Assembly (NCBI GenBank): GCA_035293985.1
Contig: DATGLS010000037.1
Location: 186,001 to 250,000 of the forward strand
Direction: 5' to 3'
DNA length: 64,000 nt
Source: JAVDCA01 sp035293985
Lineage (GTDB): Bacteria; Pseudomonadota; Alphaproteobacteria; Rhizobiales; Xanthobacteraceae
Position numbers and translations under genes: made by a program. Positions 41,645 to 50,658 of the stretch are shown here, one piece after another; position 1 is the first letter of the stretch, and each line of letters begins with the position of its first letter. The notes under the pieces are model-generated. The model was not told where the DNA came from. It did not search any database and was given only the letters and a program-made list of their open reading frames with translations.

Positions 41645-43780
41645 ATGCCGGCAATCGCTTTTTCGAACAATGATATCGCTCTCGTCGCCTGGACGTTCGA
41701 CCGTCATCTCGACGGCTGTCTCGGCTTTCAGGTGATCCAGGTCGATGCGCGCGGCAACGAGACGCCGTTGCGCGCGACCGCGAGCTTCGCCGGGCAACCC
41801 ACGGATCCGAACCGCACGACCGCCCAGGCGCCGGTGCAGAAATTCTGGTGGAAAGACCTCTCCGCCAAGCGGGGCCAGACCTACACCTATAAGATCGTGC
41901 CGATGGGCGGGACGCCCGGCTCGCTCAGGCCACTATCCGGCGTCGCGCCGCTGGTGAGCAACGCGGTGACGCTGACGCCGAAGCGGCCGCCCTTCAGCGC
42001 CTACTTCAATCGCGGCATCGTGGCGACGCAGGCGTTGAGCCACGAGCTCAACAACAAGCCGAGCATCGACGCGCTCACCCCGCACATCGTCGATCCGAAC
42101 GACCAGATCCGGAAGAATCTCGAGGGCCAGCTCTACGAGGGAGTCACCTCGCTGCTCGACCGTGCCGACACCGAGGGCGGCACGATCAATGCGGCGCTGT
42201 ACGAGCTCAATGATCCCAACGGATTGGAAAAACGCCTGCAAGCCGCCGGGCAGGGCGATCCGAAGAGCCGCAATGTCATCCTCGGCAACGAGCAGGGCGT
42301 TGATGCCCACAAGAAGCCGATCGAGGACATGGACGCGCAAAACCGCGCCAACCTCAAGGCGGCGGGGGTCAACGTCATCGACCGCATCCTCGGCAAGGGC
42401 AGGATCCCGCACAACAAGTTCATGGTGCTGAGTCAGAACGGCGCGCCGGTCGCCGTGCTGACGGGCTCGACCAACTGGACCAGCACGGGCCTGTGCACGC
42501 AGACCAACAACACGCTGGTGATCGAGGCGCCGCAGGTGGCGCAGCGCTACATCGACTATTGGAACACGATCAAGGCGGACATTGAAGCCGCCGGCGGCGA
42601 CCAGAAGAAGCTGCAGTCGCCGGCGCAGCGCACCTGGGACCACAACAGCAATCAAAGCTCGATCAGCACGCCGATCGATCTCGGCAAGGGCGTGACCATC
42701 GCGCCGATGTTCTCACCGAATACCAATCACCTGCTGACGAACCCGCCGAAGGAGAAGCCCAATGACATGGAGCAGATCTTCGACCTGATCGGCGGCGCCA
42801 AGCAGGCGGTGCTGTTTCTCGCCTTCGATCCGGGCAACAATTCGATTCTCAACGCGGCCGGCGCGGCGCTGGCGAAGAACCCCGATCTGTTCGTGCGCGG
42901 CGCGCTGACCAGCCCGCAGCGGGCGAGCCAGTTCTCGCAATCGCTGCATCAAGGCGGCGGGGCCGATGAGGCCGACGAAGGCGATACGCCAAAGCACGAG
43001 GTCAAGGTCGTCGGCGAGGTCGGGACGCCGAAGAAGAAGGGCGCGAAGCCGCCCGCCGACGAGGCGCCGATCGACTACCGCGCCATTCCGGCCGGCAGCG
43101 TGACGTCGAAAGACGCCTTCGGCGCCTGGGAAGCCGAGCTGCAGAAATACGGCTTCGCCATCATCCACAACAAGATCGTCGTCATCGACCCGTTCAGTGA
43201 CAACTGCACGGTCGTGACCGGCTCGCACAATCTCGGCTTCCGCGCCTCCCACAACAACGACGAGAACCTGGTGATCGTCCGCGGCCATCGCGGTCTCGCC
43301 GAGGCCTATGCGTGCCACGTGCTCGATATCTACGACCACTACGCGTGGCGCTATTGGCTGAACAAGGATCCGAACACCTTCGGCAAGCCGCTCGAGGAGG
43401 ACGACAAGTGGCAGGAGCGCTACATTCTCGGGCCTGACGTCAAGTCACCGGAGTTGCGCTTCTGGCTTGCGGCGGCGGGCGCCGGCGTTGCCGGAGCAGC
43501 GCCGGCAACGAAGCCCGCCGCAGCGGCGCAGCCCGCGGCTCAACCATCGGCGCCGGCGACAAAGCCGAAAGCATCGCAAGCGAACCCGTCGAAGCCGAAA
43601 GCGCCAAAGGCGAAAGCAGCGAAAGCAAAGGCGCCGAAAGCCAAAACCGCCAAGGCCAAAACCGCCAAGGCCAAAACCGCCAAGGCCAACCCGGCCAAAG
43701 CCAAGGCTAAAGCCTCCAATGCAAAGCCGGCGAGGAAGCGGCCCACGGCCAAGCGCCCCAAGCGCAAGACCCGCCGCTGA
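41645..43780 (+). CDS. Phospholipase D-like protein with histone H1-like Lys/Ala tail
   Basis: A 711-residue protein. Residues 1-110 look like a small beta domain. Two PLD modules follow. The first has H256-N-K and TGSTNWTSTG, but the Asp of the H-x-K-x4-D motif is Ser. The second has the full HNKIVVID (His508, Lys510, Asp515) and TGSHNLGFRAS. Residues 613-711 are an Ala/Lys/Pro tail with repeated KAKTA units, like histone H1 and bacterial H1-like proteins. PLD enzymes cut phosphodiesters in lipids or nucleic acids; the tail suggests DNA or another polyanion. No signal peptide is seen. ATG 41645 follows GGGAGGG. Confidence 0.75.
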   Translation: MPAIAFSNNDIALVAWTFDRHLDGCLGFQVIQVDARGNETPLRATASFAGQPTDPNRTTAQAPVQKFWWKDLSAKRGQTYTYKIVPMGGTPGSLRPLSGVAPLVSNAVTLTPKRPPFSAYFNRGIVATQALSHELNNKPSIDALTPHIVDPNDQIRKNLEGQLYEGVTSLLDRADTEGGTINAALYELNDPNGLEKRLQAAGQGDPKSRNVILGNEQGVDAHKKPIEDMDAQNRANLKAAGVNVIDRILGKGRIPHNKFMVLSQNGAPVAVLTGSTNWTSTGLCTQTNNTLVIEAPQVAQRYIDYWNTIKADIEAAGGDQKKLQSPAQRTWDHNSNQSSISTPIDLGKGVTIAPMFSPNTNHLLTNPPKEKPNDMEQIFDLIGGAKQAVLFLAFDPGNNSILNAAGAALAKNPDLFVRGALTSPQRASQFSQSLHQGGGADEADEGDTPKHEVKVVGEVGTPKKKGAKPPADEAPIDYRAIPAGSVTSKDAFGAWEAELQKYGFAIIHNKIVVIDPFSDNCTVVTGSHNLGFRASHNNDENLVIVRGHRGLAEAYACHVLDIYDHYAWRYWLNKDPNTFGKPLEEDDKWQERYILGPDVKSPELRFWLAAAGAGVAGAAPATKPAAAAQPAAQPSAPATKPKASQANPSKPKAPKAKAAKAKAPKAKTAKAKTAKAKTAKANPAKAKAKASNAKPARKRPTAKRPKRKTRR
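43640..43684 (+). repeat. Three perfect 15-base tandem repeats in the Lys/Ala tail
   Basis: GCCAAAACCGCCAAG occurs three times back to back at 43640, 43655 and 43670, encoding AKTAK units. Identity at the DNA level indicates recent slippage, so tail length may vary between strains. Confidence 0.85.
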
Positions 43781-43785
43781 CCAAC

Positions 43786-43811
43786 AAAAAACCCCGCCAT
43801 TCGTGGCGGGG
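43786..43811 (-). terminator. Rho-independent terminator of ctrA
   Basis: CCCCGCCA and TGGCGGGG pair perfectly around a TTCG loop (43792-43811). Read on the minus strand the hairpin is followed by six T residues (43791-43786), the right polarity for ctrA, which ends at 43887. The same hairpin lies 11 bases after the stop of the convergent gene but has no T run in that direction. Confidence 0.85.
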
Positions 43812-43886
43812 TCATAGGCTTCAACTTGGGAGAGGACTTGAGAGATACTTAAGAGAACAAGTGTCTCTGCGGATGAGACCTCCGCC

Positions 43887-44585
43887 TCAGGCGACCATGC
43901 CCTCGTCCTCAGATGGTTCCCGCAGCACGTAGCCGCGGCCCCACACGGTCTCGATGTAGTTCTTACCGCTCGATGCGTTGGCGAGCTTCTTGCGCAGCTT
44001 GCAGATGAAGACGTCGATGATCTTGAGCTCGGGCTCGTCCATGCCGCCATAGAGATGGTTGAGGAACATCTCCTTGGTGAGCGTCGTGCCTTTGCGCAGC
44101 GAGAGCAACTCGAGCATTTGATATTCTTTGCCGGTGAGATGCACGCGCGCCTGGTTGACCTCGACCGTCTTGGTGTCGAGGTTCACGACGAGGTCGCCGG
44201 TCTGGATGACGGACTGGGCATGGCCCTTCGAGCGGCGCACGATGGCGTGGATGCGCGCGACCAGCTCGTCCTTGTGGAACGGCTTGGTCATGTAGTCGTC
44301 GGCGCCGAAGCCGAGGCCTTTGACCTTGTCCTCGATACCCGCGAGGCCGGACAGGATCAGGATCGGCGTCTTGACCTTGGAGACCCGCAGCGAGCGCAGG
44401 ACCTCGAACCCGGACATGTCCGGCAGGTTCAGGTCGAGCAGGATGATGTCGTAATCGTAGAGCTTGCCGAGATCGACGCCCTCTTCGCCGAGGTCCGTCG
44501 TGTAGACGTTGAAGCTCTCGGATTTCAGCATTAACTCGATCGACTGCGCCGTTGCGCTATCGTCTTCGATCAGGAGAACGCGCAT
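43887..44585 (-). CDS. ctrA: Cell-cycle response regulator CtrA
   Basis: A 232-residue OmpR-family regulator with the receiver Asp51 in IILLDLNLPDMSGFE, acidic pair IEDDSAT and Lys in DDYMTKPFHKDEL. The winged helix reads KEYQMLELLSLRKGTTLTKE, IIDVFICKLRKKLAN and ETVWGRGYVLREP. It matches CtrA so closely along its length that the name is secure. In this group it controls flagellar, chemotaxis and cell-cycle genes through TTAA-N7-TTAA boxes; several such boxes lie in this window. The C terminus ends in VA, compatible with ClpXP turnover. fliI-fliJ are divergent, as in related genomes. Confidence 0.96.
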   Translation of the reverse strand: MRVLLIEDDSATAQSIELMLKSESFNVYTTDLGEEGVDLGKLYDYDIILLDLNLPDMSGFEVLRSLRVSKVKTPILILSGLAGIEDKVKGLGFGADDYMTKPFHKDELVARIHAIVRRSKGHAQSVIQTGDLVVNLDTKTVEVNQARVHLTGKEYQMLELLSLRKGTTLTKEMFLNHLYGGMDEPELKIIDVFICKLRKKLANASSGKNYIETVWGRGYVLREPSEDEGMVA

Positions 44586-44655
44586 GCCAGGTCCCTTCCG
44601 CTAGGGCTCAGTCGGCCCGCCCTTCGGGGCAGCCGTGGAATACGCCTTGGGAACT

Positions 44656-44816
44656 GATTCGGACGCTAACGAATCGATGGTTAACAAAACATGATTCCCG
44701 CGTGCAAGCTCCGACTGGGCAGAAATGCCCGAATCGGCCTAAAATCTTGCGGAGACCCGGTTTTTTCGACACGTCAGAGTTCATATGTGGCCTTAAGAAT
44801 CGGCGCTAACCGATTC
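44656..44816. promoter_or_regulatory. Cluster of six GANTC (CcrM) sites before ctrA
   Basis: GANTC sequences stand at 44656, 44671, 44693, 44731, 44797 and 44812, six in 161 bases of the ctrA-fliI gap. CcrM methylation of GANTC sites, read by GcrA, controls ctrA transcription in Caulobacter. TTAA half sites are also present (44681, 44793, 44880, 44904); the best fliI-side match is TAAA-CACGAGG-TTAA at 44893-44907. Confidence 0.65.
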
Positions 44817-44955
44817 TCGCGACTCGCCCCTCCGTCCTGGCGGGCGAGACCTTCGATCCCAAGGACGGTGACGCAATGATTAACGACGCGGGTAAACACG
44901 AGGTTAAAGGTGAAGGCTTCGTTGCGCCTCTTCGCGGACCTGCACGGGGCGCCGC

Positions 44956-46278
44956 GTGAAGGCGCTCGCCGAGCAGATCGACGAGATTGATGCGGCCGAA
45001 ATCTACGGGCGCGTGGTCGGCGTGCGCGGTCTCATGATCGAGGTGGCGGGCTCGCTACACGCGATGTCGGTCGGCGCCCGGGTAACGATTGAGGCGGGAG
45101 GGCGGCTCATTCCGTGCGAGGTGGTCGGCTTCTCGGGCCCCAACGCGCTGCTGATGCCGTTTGCCCCACTCGAGGGCGTGCGGCGCGGCTGCCGCGCCGT
45201 GGTCACCTCGGTAGCCGCCGGGGTACGCCCGTCGGCGGGCTGGCTCGGCCGCGTGGTCAATGCCATGGGCGAGCCGATCGACGGCAAGGGTCCGCTGCCG
45301 GCTGGACCCGAGCCGTTTCCCTACCGCAACTCGCCGCCGCCGGCTCATGCGCGGCGCCGCGTCGGCGCGCCGCTCGATCTCGGCGTGCGGGCACTCAACA
45401 CGTTCACGACCTGCTGCCGCGGCCAGCGCATCGGCATCTTCGCGGGCTCCGGCGTCGGCAAGTCGATTCTCCTCTCGATGCTCGCCCGCAACGTCGCGGC
45501 CGACGTGTCGGTTATCGGGCTCGTCGGCGAGCGCGGCCGCGAGGTGCAGGAGTTCCTGCAGGACGACCTCGGCGATGCCGGCCTCAAGCGCTCGGTGGTG
45601 GTGGTCTCGACCTCGGACGAGCCGGCGCTGATGCGCCGCCAGGCCGCCTATCTCACGCTCGCGATCGCAGAATATTTCCGCGACGAGGGCCAGGACGTGC
45701 TGGTGCTGATGGACTCCGTCACCCGCTTTGCCATGGCACAGCGCGAGATCGGCCTCTCGGCCGGCGAGCCGCCGACCGCCAAGGGCTATACGCCGACCGT
45801 CTTCACCGAGCTGCCGCGGCTGCTCGAGCGCGCCGGCCCCGGCGCCGGGGAGGGCACGATCACCGGCGTCTTTACCGTGCTGGTCGACGGTGACGACCAC
45901 AACGAGCCGGTCGCCGACGCGGTGCGCGGTATCCTCGACGGTCACATCGTCATGGAGCGCGCAATCGCCGAGCGCGGGCGCTACCCGGCGATCAACGTGC
46001 TCAAATCGATCTCACGCACCATGCCGAAATCGGCCGATCCCGCCTTCCTGCCGGTCGTCAACCGCGCCCGCCAAGTGATGGCGACCTACGCCGACATGGA
46101 GGAGCTGATCCGGCTGGGCGCGTACCGCAAGGGCTCGAGTGCCGAGGTCGACGAAGCGATCGGCCTGCATCCGCCGCTCGAGGCATTTCTCGCCCAGGGT
46201 AAGGAAGAATCAACCAGTCTGGCCGAGGGATACCGCCGGTTGGCCGGCATTTTAAGTGCCGCGGAAACCGAAAACTAA
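44956..46278 (+). CDS. fliI: Flagellar export ATPase FliI
   Basis: A 440-residue F1-like ATPase of the flagellar type III export apparatus. Walker A is IFAGSGVGKSIL, Walker B is in DVLVLMDSVTRFAMAQRE, and GLSAGEPPTAKGYTPTVF is the type III ATPase signature. The start is GTG 44956. With FliJ (98 bases downstream) and FlhA (51507-53654) it drives export of flagellar subunits. It is divergent from ctrA. Confidence 0.95.
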   Translation: MKALAEQIDEIDAAEIYGRVVGVRGLMIEVAGSLHAMSVGARVTIEAGGRLIPCEVVGFSGPNALLMPFAPLEGVRRGCRAVVTSVAAGVRPSAGWLGRVVNAMGEPIDGKGPLPAGPEPFPYRNSPPPAHARRRVGAPLDLGVRALNTFTTCCRGQRIGIFAGSGVGKSILLSMLARNVAADVSVIGLVGERGREVQEFLQDDLGDAGLKRSVVVVSTSDEPALMRRQAAYLTLAIAEYFRDEGQDVLVLMDSVTRFAMAQREIGLSAGEPPTAKGYTPTVFTELPRLLERAGPGAGEGTITGVFTVLVDGDDHNEPVADAVRGILDGHIVMERAIAERGRYPAINVLKSISRTMPKSADPAFLPVVNRARQVMATYADMEELIRLGAYRKGSSAEVDEAIGLHPPLEAFLAQGKEESTSLAEGYRRLAGILSAAETEN

Positions 46279-46376
46279 CACTATCCGGCCACAATCCCCG
46301 CCTGACCGCGCGGCGGGCGGCTTCGATCGGGCATTTCCCCGCTCACGCTCGCGGGCCTTCAGGGGAGTTAGCGTAG

Positions 46377-46790
46377 ATGAAGTCGCGTGATACGCTCATT
46401 CGGCTGAAGAAATTCCAGGTCGACGAGAAGCGCCGCAAGGTGGCGCAGATCGAGGGCATGATCGCCGAGTTCGAGCGCATGGCGGTCGATCTGGATCGCG
46501 AGATCAAGACCGAGCAGGAACGCGCCGGCATCCATGATCCGGCGCACTTCGCTTACCCCACTTACGCCAAGGCCGCGATGCAGCGCAAAGAGAACCTCAA
46601 GCGCTCGGCCGACGAGCTCAAGGGCCAGCTCGACGACGCCAAGGCGGCGCTCGGCGAAGCCTTCGAGGAGCTCAAGAAGGTCGAGCTGCTCGACGAGCGC
46701 GACCAAGCGCGCGACCGTGCCGAGGAGAATGCGCGCGAGCAGAACGAGCTCGACGCGATGGGTCTGCGCGCGCGCCCGCTGATGGCCTAG
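46377..46790 (+). CDS. fliJ: Flagellar export chaperone FliJ
   Basis: A 137-residue, almost entirely helical and highly charged protein (LIRLKKFQVDEKRRKVAQIE, then ALGEAFEELKKVELLDERDQ). Length, composition and position after fliI fit FliJ, which escorts export substrates and couples the ATPase to FlhA. Its stop overlaps the end of the convergent LysR gene by four bases. Confidence 0.85.
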   Translation: MKSRDTLIRLKKFQVDEKRRKVAQIEGMIAEFERMAVDLDREIKTEQERAGIHDPAHFAYPTYAKAAMQRKENLKRSADELKGQLDDAKAALGEAFEELKKVELLDERDQARDRAEENAREQNELDAMGLRARPLMA

Positions 46791-47758
46791 CCTGCTCTCG
46801 CCTGATTTTTCTTGCCCTGACGCCCGGCTGCGCGGACGGGATCGGGCTTTTCTTGAAAGCGGGAGTGGGATGCGGCGAACGCGGTCGCGAGTGCGTCGCG
46901 AAAGGTTGTGATCGGACGGCCGAGCCGGCCGAGCGGCGGTCGGTAGACCACCCAGGCCCGCACCTGCGGATGGAAATCGGACGAGTCGATCCGCTTGATC
47001 GATGCCGGTGGCGGGTTGGCGGCGAATGCCGCGGCGGTGACGAGGCCGATGCCGAGCCCGCGCTCGACCAGAGACAGCCGCAGATCCGCGCTCAGCGCCT
47101 CGACGCCGATGTGGAACGGCAGGCGCGCCGCTTCGAAAGACCGCTTGAGCGCGGCGCGAAAGCCGCAACCATCCGGGTTCATCACCCAGGGAAAGCGCGA
47201 CAGGTCGCGCAAGGTCGCATGCTCCGGGATGTCGAGCTCGCGCGACGCGATCAGCACGACCGGCTGCGCGCCGAGGTCGTCGGCGGCGAGGTCCGCCGGC
47301 GGCTCCTGACCGTCGACGAGCCCGACGGCGGCCGCATCGAGCTCGCTGCGTGAGACCCGGGCGAGGAGCTGCGGCGACCATCCGGCGGTGATCTGCAGCG
47401 TGAGCTGCGGAAAGTCGCCGCGCAGCCGGTCGACCGGCGCCGCCAGAGCCGCCTCGGAGAGCGAAGGCGTGATGCCGAGCCGAAACTCGCCGGTCACCGG
47501 GGCGTCGCGCGAAAGACCCGACTTCATGTCCTCGAGCGAGCGCAGAACGCGCCGCGCGTGCTCATACGCCTCGCGTCCTGCAGCGGTGGGACGCAGCGGC
47601 TTCGATTGGCGATCGAGCAACGCCGCCCCGAGCGTGTGCTCGAGGTTCTGGATACGCCGGGTGATCCCCGGCTGGGTGACGTTGAGCCGGGTCGACGCGG
47701 CGACGATCGAGCCGGTCTCGACGACCGCGAGAAAAGCTTCCAGGTCGTGCGTGTTCAT
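46787..47758 (-). CDS. LysR-family transcriptional regulator
   Basis: A 323-residue LysR regulator. The N-terminal helix-turn-helix reads LEAFLAVVETGSIVAASTRL, then VTQPGITRRIQNLEHTLGAA, and the effector domain occupies about 92-300. It is divergent from an MFS gene, 98 bases apart, with a palindrome in between, so it most likely controls that exporter and itself. The inducer is unknown. Confidence 0.88.
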   Translation of the reverse strand: MNTHDLEAFLAVVETGSIVAASTRLNVTQPGITRRIQNLEHTLGAALLDRQSKPLRPTAAGREAYEHARRVLRSLEDMKSGLSRDAPVTGEFRLGITPSLSEAALAAPVDRLRGDFPQLTLQITAGWSPQLLARVSRSELDAAAVGLVDGQEPPADLAADDLGAQPVVLIASRELDIPEHATLRDLSRFPWVMNPDGCGFRAALKRSFEAARLPFHIGVEALSADLRLSLVERGLGIGLVTAAAFAANPPPASIKRIDSSDFHPQVRAWVVYRPPLGRLGRPITTFRDALATAFAASHSRFQEKPDPVRAAGRQGKKNQARAG

Positions 47759-47767
47759 GCGTAGCCT

Positions 47768-47782
47768 GTATAATCATTATAC
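47768..47782. promoter_or_regulatory. Probable LysR operator
   Basis: GTATAAT-C-ATTATAC is a palindrome with perfect 7-base arms in the AT-rich gap between the divergent LysR and MFS genes, ten bases from the LysR start. It fits the T-N11-A form of LysR sites and suggests autoregulation. Confidence 0.55.
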
Positions 47783-47856
47783 GATCAATTCAATTGTATC
47801 ATATTAATAGAAGAGCATAAAGGTGCAAAGCAATATGCGTGAAATGGAACTTGGCC

Positions 47857-49083
47857 ATGACCTTCGCCAATCAGACGCTCGCCTGTCCGTCGACCGCGCG
47901 GCCATCGATCAGCGCTCCCATGGTCTGGCTGTTCGCCGCCGCAACCGGCGTCATCGTCCTCAACGTGTTCGCGTCGCAAACCCTGATCGGGCCGATCGGC
48001 GCCGCGCTGCGGTTGGGCGATGCCGCAGCCGGCCTCGTCAGCATGGCCACCTTGCTCGGCTACGCGACCGGGCTCTTTCTCCTGGTGCCACTTGCCGATC
48101 TGGTCGAGAACCGTCGGCTGGTCGTGACGATGCTCGCGGTGGCGATCGCTGCCGCGACGGCCGCGGCCGTGACGAGCGCCGCCGTCGCGTTCCTGATCGA
48201 GCTGTTCGTGCTCGGCGCTGCCTCCAGCACCATTCAGATCCTGCTGCCGATGGCGGCCTCCATGGCGCCGCCCGAGCGGCGCGGGCGCGTCGTCGGCGAC
48301 GTGGCGAGCGGCTTGATGATCGGAATCGTCCTGTCGCGGCCGCTCGCGAGCTTCATCGCCGACGTCGCGAGCTGGCGCGCGTTCTACGTCGCCAACGCGT
48401 TCGCGCTCGGCGTGCTGGTCGTGGTGCTGGCCCGGGCGCTGCCGCGCCGCCAGCCGCAAATGCGCTCCGGGTACCTCGCGCTGCTTGGCTCGCTCTGGCA
48501 CCTGTTTCGCGGCGAGCCGGTGCTGCGGCAGCGCGCCTTGAGCGCGAGCCTCGTCATGGCGGCCTTCAGCGTGTTCTGGACCACCATCGCGCTGCGGCTC
48601 GCGACGGCGCCGTTTCATCTGGACCAGCGCGGCATCGCGCTGTTCGCGCTCGCCGGCGCAAGCGGCGCCTTGGCGGCGCCGATCACCGGCCGCGCCGGCG
48701 ACCGCGGCTGGGCGCGCGCGACCATCGTGCTCTGCCACCTCACGATCATGGCGGCGTTCGCCCTCGCGGCCTGGAGCGGTTCGCTCGCCGCCGCATCGCC
48801 GCTGACCTTGCTCGCCGTCATGGCGGTGGCCGCCGTGATGCTCGACTTCGGGGTGATCGGCGACCAGACGCTCGGGCGGCGCGCCGTCAACCTGCTGCAG
48901 CCGGAAGCGCGCGGCCGTCTCAATGCGCTGTTCGTGGGATTGTTCTTTCTCGGCGGCGCGATCGGCTCGGCGGTGGCCGGCCTCGCCTGGGCGCACGGCG
49001 GTTGGGTCTGGGTGTGCATCGCGGGCGGCATATTCGGGGCATTGGGTCTCGGGGTCGACGGCCTCGGCGAGCGCGCCCGATGA
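47857..49083 (+). CDS. MFS transporter
   Basis: A 408-residue membrane protein with twelve hydrophobic segments. LVPLADLVENRRLVV after the second helix is the loop 2-3 MFS motif, and the second half repeats the fold (ITGRAGDRGWARATIV). Drug or metabolite export is typical for LysR-linked members of this size. ATG 47857 is preferred over GTG 47839 because GGAAC precedes it and the N terminus is then compact. Confidence 0.85.
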   Translation: MTFANQTLACPSTARPSISAPMVWLFAAATGVIVLNVFASQTLIGPIGAALRLGDAAAGLVSMATLLGYATGLFLLVPLADLVENRRLVVTMLAVAIAAATAAAVTSAAVAFLIELFVLGAASSTIQILLPMAASMAPPERRGRVVGDVASGLMIGIVLSRPLASFIADVASWRAFYVANAFALGVLVVVLARALPRRQPQMRSGYLALLGSLWHLFRGEPVLRQRALSASLVMAAFSVFWTTIALRLATAPFHLDQRGIALFALAGASGALAAPITGRAGDRGWARATIVLCHLTIMAAFALAAWSGSLAAASPLTLLAVMAVAAVMLDFGVIGDQTLGRRAVNLLQPEARGRLNALFVGLFFLGGAIGSAVAGLAWAHGGWVWVCIAGGIFGALGLGVDGLGERAR

Positions 49084-49163
49084 GCCTTCCATCCGTCGAG
49101 CGGACTCGACGCGGGCCCCGCTACCGTCGATAATTGCCGCATTGCAGCGGGGCGATCTACGCG

Positions 49164-49709
49164 ATGCTGAGTTCGCAAGAGCTTGTGTGGCTGCTGGCCG
49201 CAGTCGCCAAGGCGGATCGGCCCGCCTTCGAGCGGCTATACGCTGCCACGCGGGCGAAACTCTATGGCGTCGTCTTGCGTATCTTGCGTCGACAAGACCT
49301 CGCCGACGAGGTGATGCAGGAGACCTATCTCAAGATCTGGAACAGCGCCGGACAATACGACCCGGCTCTCGCTTCGCCGATCACATGGATGGTCGCGATC
49401 GCCCGCAATCGGGCGATCGACTTGGTGCGCAAGAAGACCGAAGTGTCGATCGAAGAGGAATCCGCCGTGCTCGAGGCCGCCGCCGATACCCCGGACCCGC
49501 TGGCGAAGCGGGAGATGACCGAGGAGCTGCGGCGGCTGCTCGCCTGCATGGGCCGGCTCGACGAGGAGCGTCGCCGCCTGGTTCTATTCGCCTATTATGG
49601 CGGCTGGAGCCGCGAGCAGCTCGCGGCGAGGTTCGAGAAGCCGGTGAACACCATCAAGACCTGGCTGCGGCGAGCGCTGATGGAAATCCGGGAGTGCCTC
49701 GGATCATGA
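49164..49709 (+). CDS. ECF-family RNA polymerase sigma factor (SigK/RskA type)
   Basis: A 181-residue sigma-70 family factor with region 2 (RILRRQDLADEVMQETYLKI, then SPITWMVAIARNRAIDLVR) and region 4 (LLACMGRLDEERRRLVLFAY, then REQLAARFEKPVNTIKTWLR). No sigma-1 or sigma-3 regions are seen. The next gene overlaps by ATGA and encodes its membrane anti-sigma factor, so its activity is held until an envelope signal arrives. Confidence 0.9.
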   Translation: MLSSQELVWLLAAVAKADRPAFERLYAATRAKLYGVVLRILRRQDLADEVMQETYLKIWNSAGQYDPALASPITWMVAIARNRAIDLVRKKTEVSIEEESAVLEAAADTPDPLAKREMTEELRRLLACMGRLDEERRRLVLFAYYGGWSREQLAARFEKPVNTIKTWLRRALMEIRECLGS

Positions 49710-50554
49710 GCGACGAAGACGACACCGACACCCCGGAGATGCTCGCCGCCGAGTACGTGCTCGGCACGCTCGCGAGCAACGAGCGCGAGCAGGCGCGGGC
49801 GCAGATCGAGAGCGATCCGGGGTTCGCGCAGCTCGTGCGCGCATGGGAGCTCCGCCTCGGCCAGCTGCACGCGATGGTCGCGCCGGTCGAGCCTCCGCCC
49901 GAGACCTGGGCGCGCATCGAGGCGCGCGTCGACGGCACCGATCCGAGCGCCACGATGCTGCTGCCGCATCCCGACCACGCCGCGCGCATCGCGGCGGAAG
50001 GCAATGTGGTTGCGCTCAGGCACCGGCTCAGCCGCTGGCGCGGCGCGACCGCCGGGCTCGCCGCGATCGCGGCGGCGCTGATCGCCTTCGTGGTGACGTC
50101 CGTGGTCGATCCGAACGCGTTGCCGGGCCGGTTGCGGCCGAAACCGATCGAGGTCGTGCGGACGGTGGAGAAAATCGTCGAAAAGCCCGTCAATCCCGGC
50201 CGCTTCGTCGCGGTGCTGCAGCAGGACGCGGCCTCGCCCGCGTTCATCCTCACGGTCGACGTCGCGACCCGCACCGCTTCGGTGCGCCGTGTCGCGGCGG
50301 CGCCGCAGGCCGGCAAGAGCTATCAGCTGTGGCTCGTGTCCGACAAGTTTCCGAAGCCGCGCTCGCTCGGTCTCGTCGGCGCCAACGAGTTCGCGCAGCC
50401 GACGCTCGCAAGCTTTGATCCGGCGACCATCAGCGGCGCGACCTACGCCGTGTCGGTCGAGCCGGAGGGGGGCGCGCCCAACCCGGACAATGGCCCGAGC
50501 GGGCCGGTGGTATTCAGCGCCAAGCTGGTCGAGGCGGTGCCGTCCTCGCGGTGA
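49706..50554 (+). CDS. RskA-type membrane anti-sigma factor
   Basis: A 282-residue single-pass protein. The cytosolic anti-sigma part (LAAEYVLGTLASNEREQARA, then AWELRLGQLHAMVAPVEPPP) is followed by one membrane helix (GLAAIAAALIAFVVTSVV, about 116-133) and a periplasmic RskA domain (GKSYQLWLVSDKFPKPRSLG, then ISGATYAVSVEPEGGAP). It is co-translated with the sigma factor at 49164 and should sequester it until proteolysis. Confidence 0.88.
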   Translation: MSDEDDTDTPEMLAAEYVLGTLASNEREQARAQIESDPGFAQLVRAWELRLGQLHAMVAPVEPPPETWARIEARVDGTDPSATMLLPHPDHAARIAAEGNVVALRHRLSRWRGATAGLAAIAAALIAFVVTSVVDPNALPGRLRPKPIEVVRTVEKIVEKPVNPGRFVAVLQQDAASPAFILTVDVATRTASVRRVAAAPQAGKSYQLWLVSDKFPKPRSLGLVGANEFAQPTLASFDPATISGATYAVSVEPEGGAPNPDNGPSGPVVFSAKLVEAVPSSR

Positions 50555-50658
50555 GCTTTTTCCTGGGCACCCGTGCCCGCGCGCCGTCGCCCGTTCTCAC
50601 GGGGGAGGGGGGCGCAAGAGCCGCTGGGGTCAGCGCGAGGCGCCGCCTGCGCCAAAAG

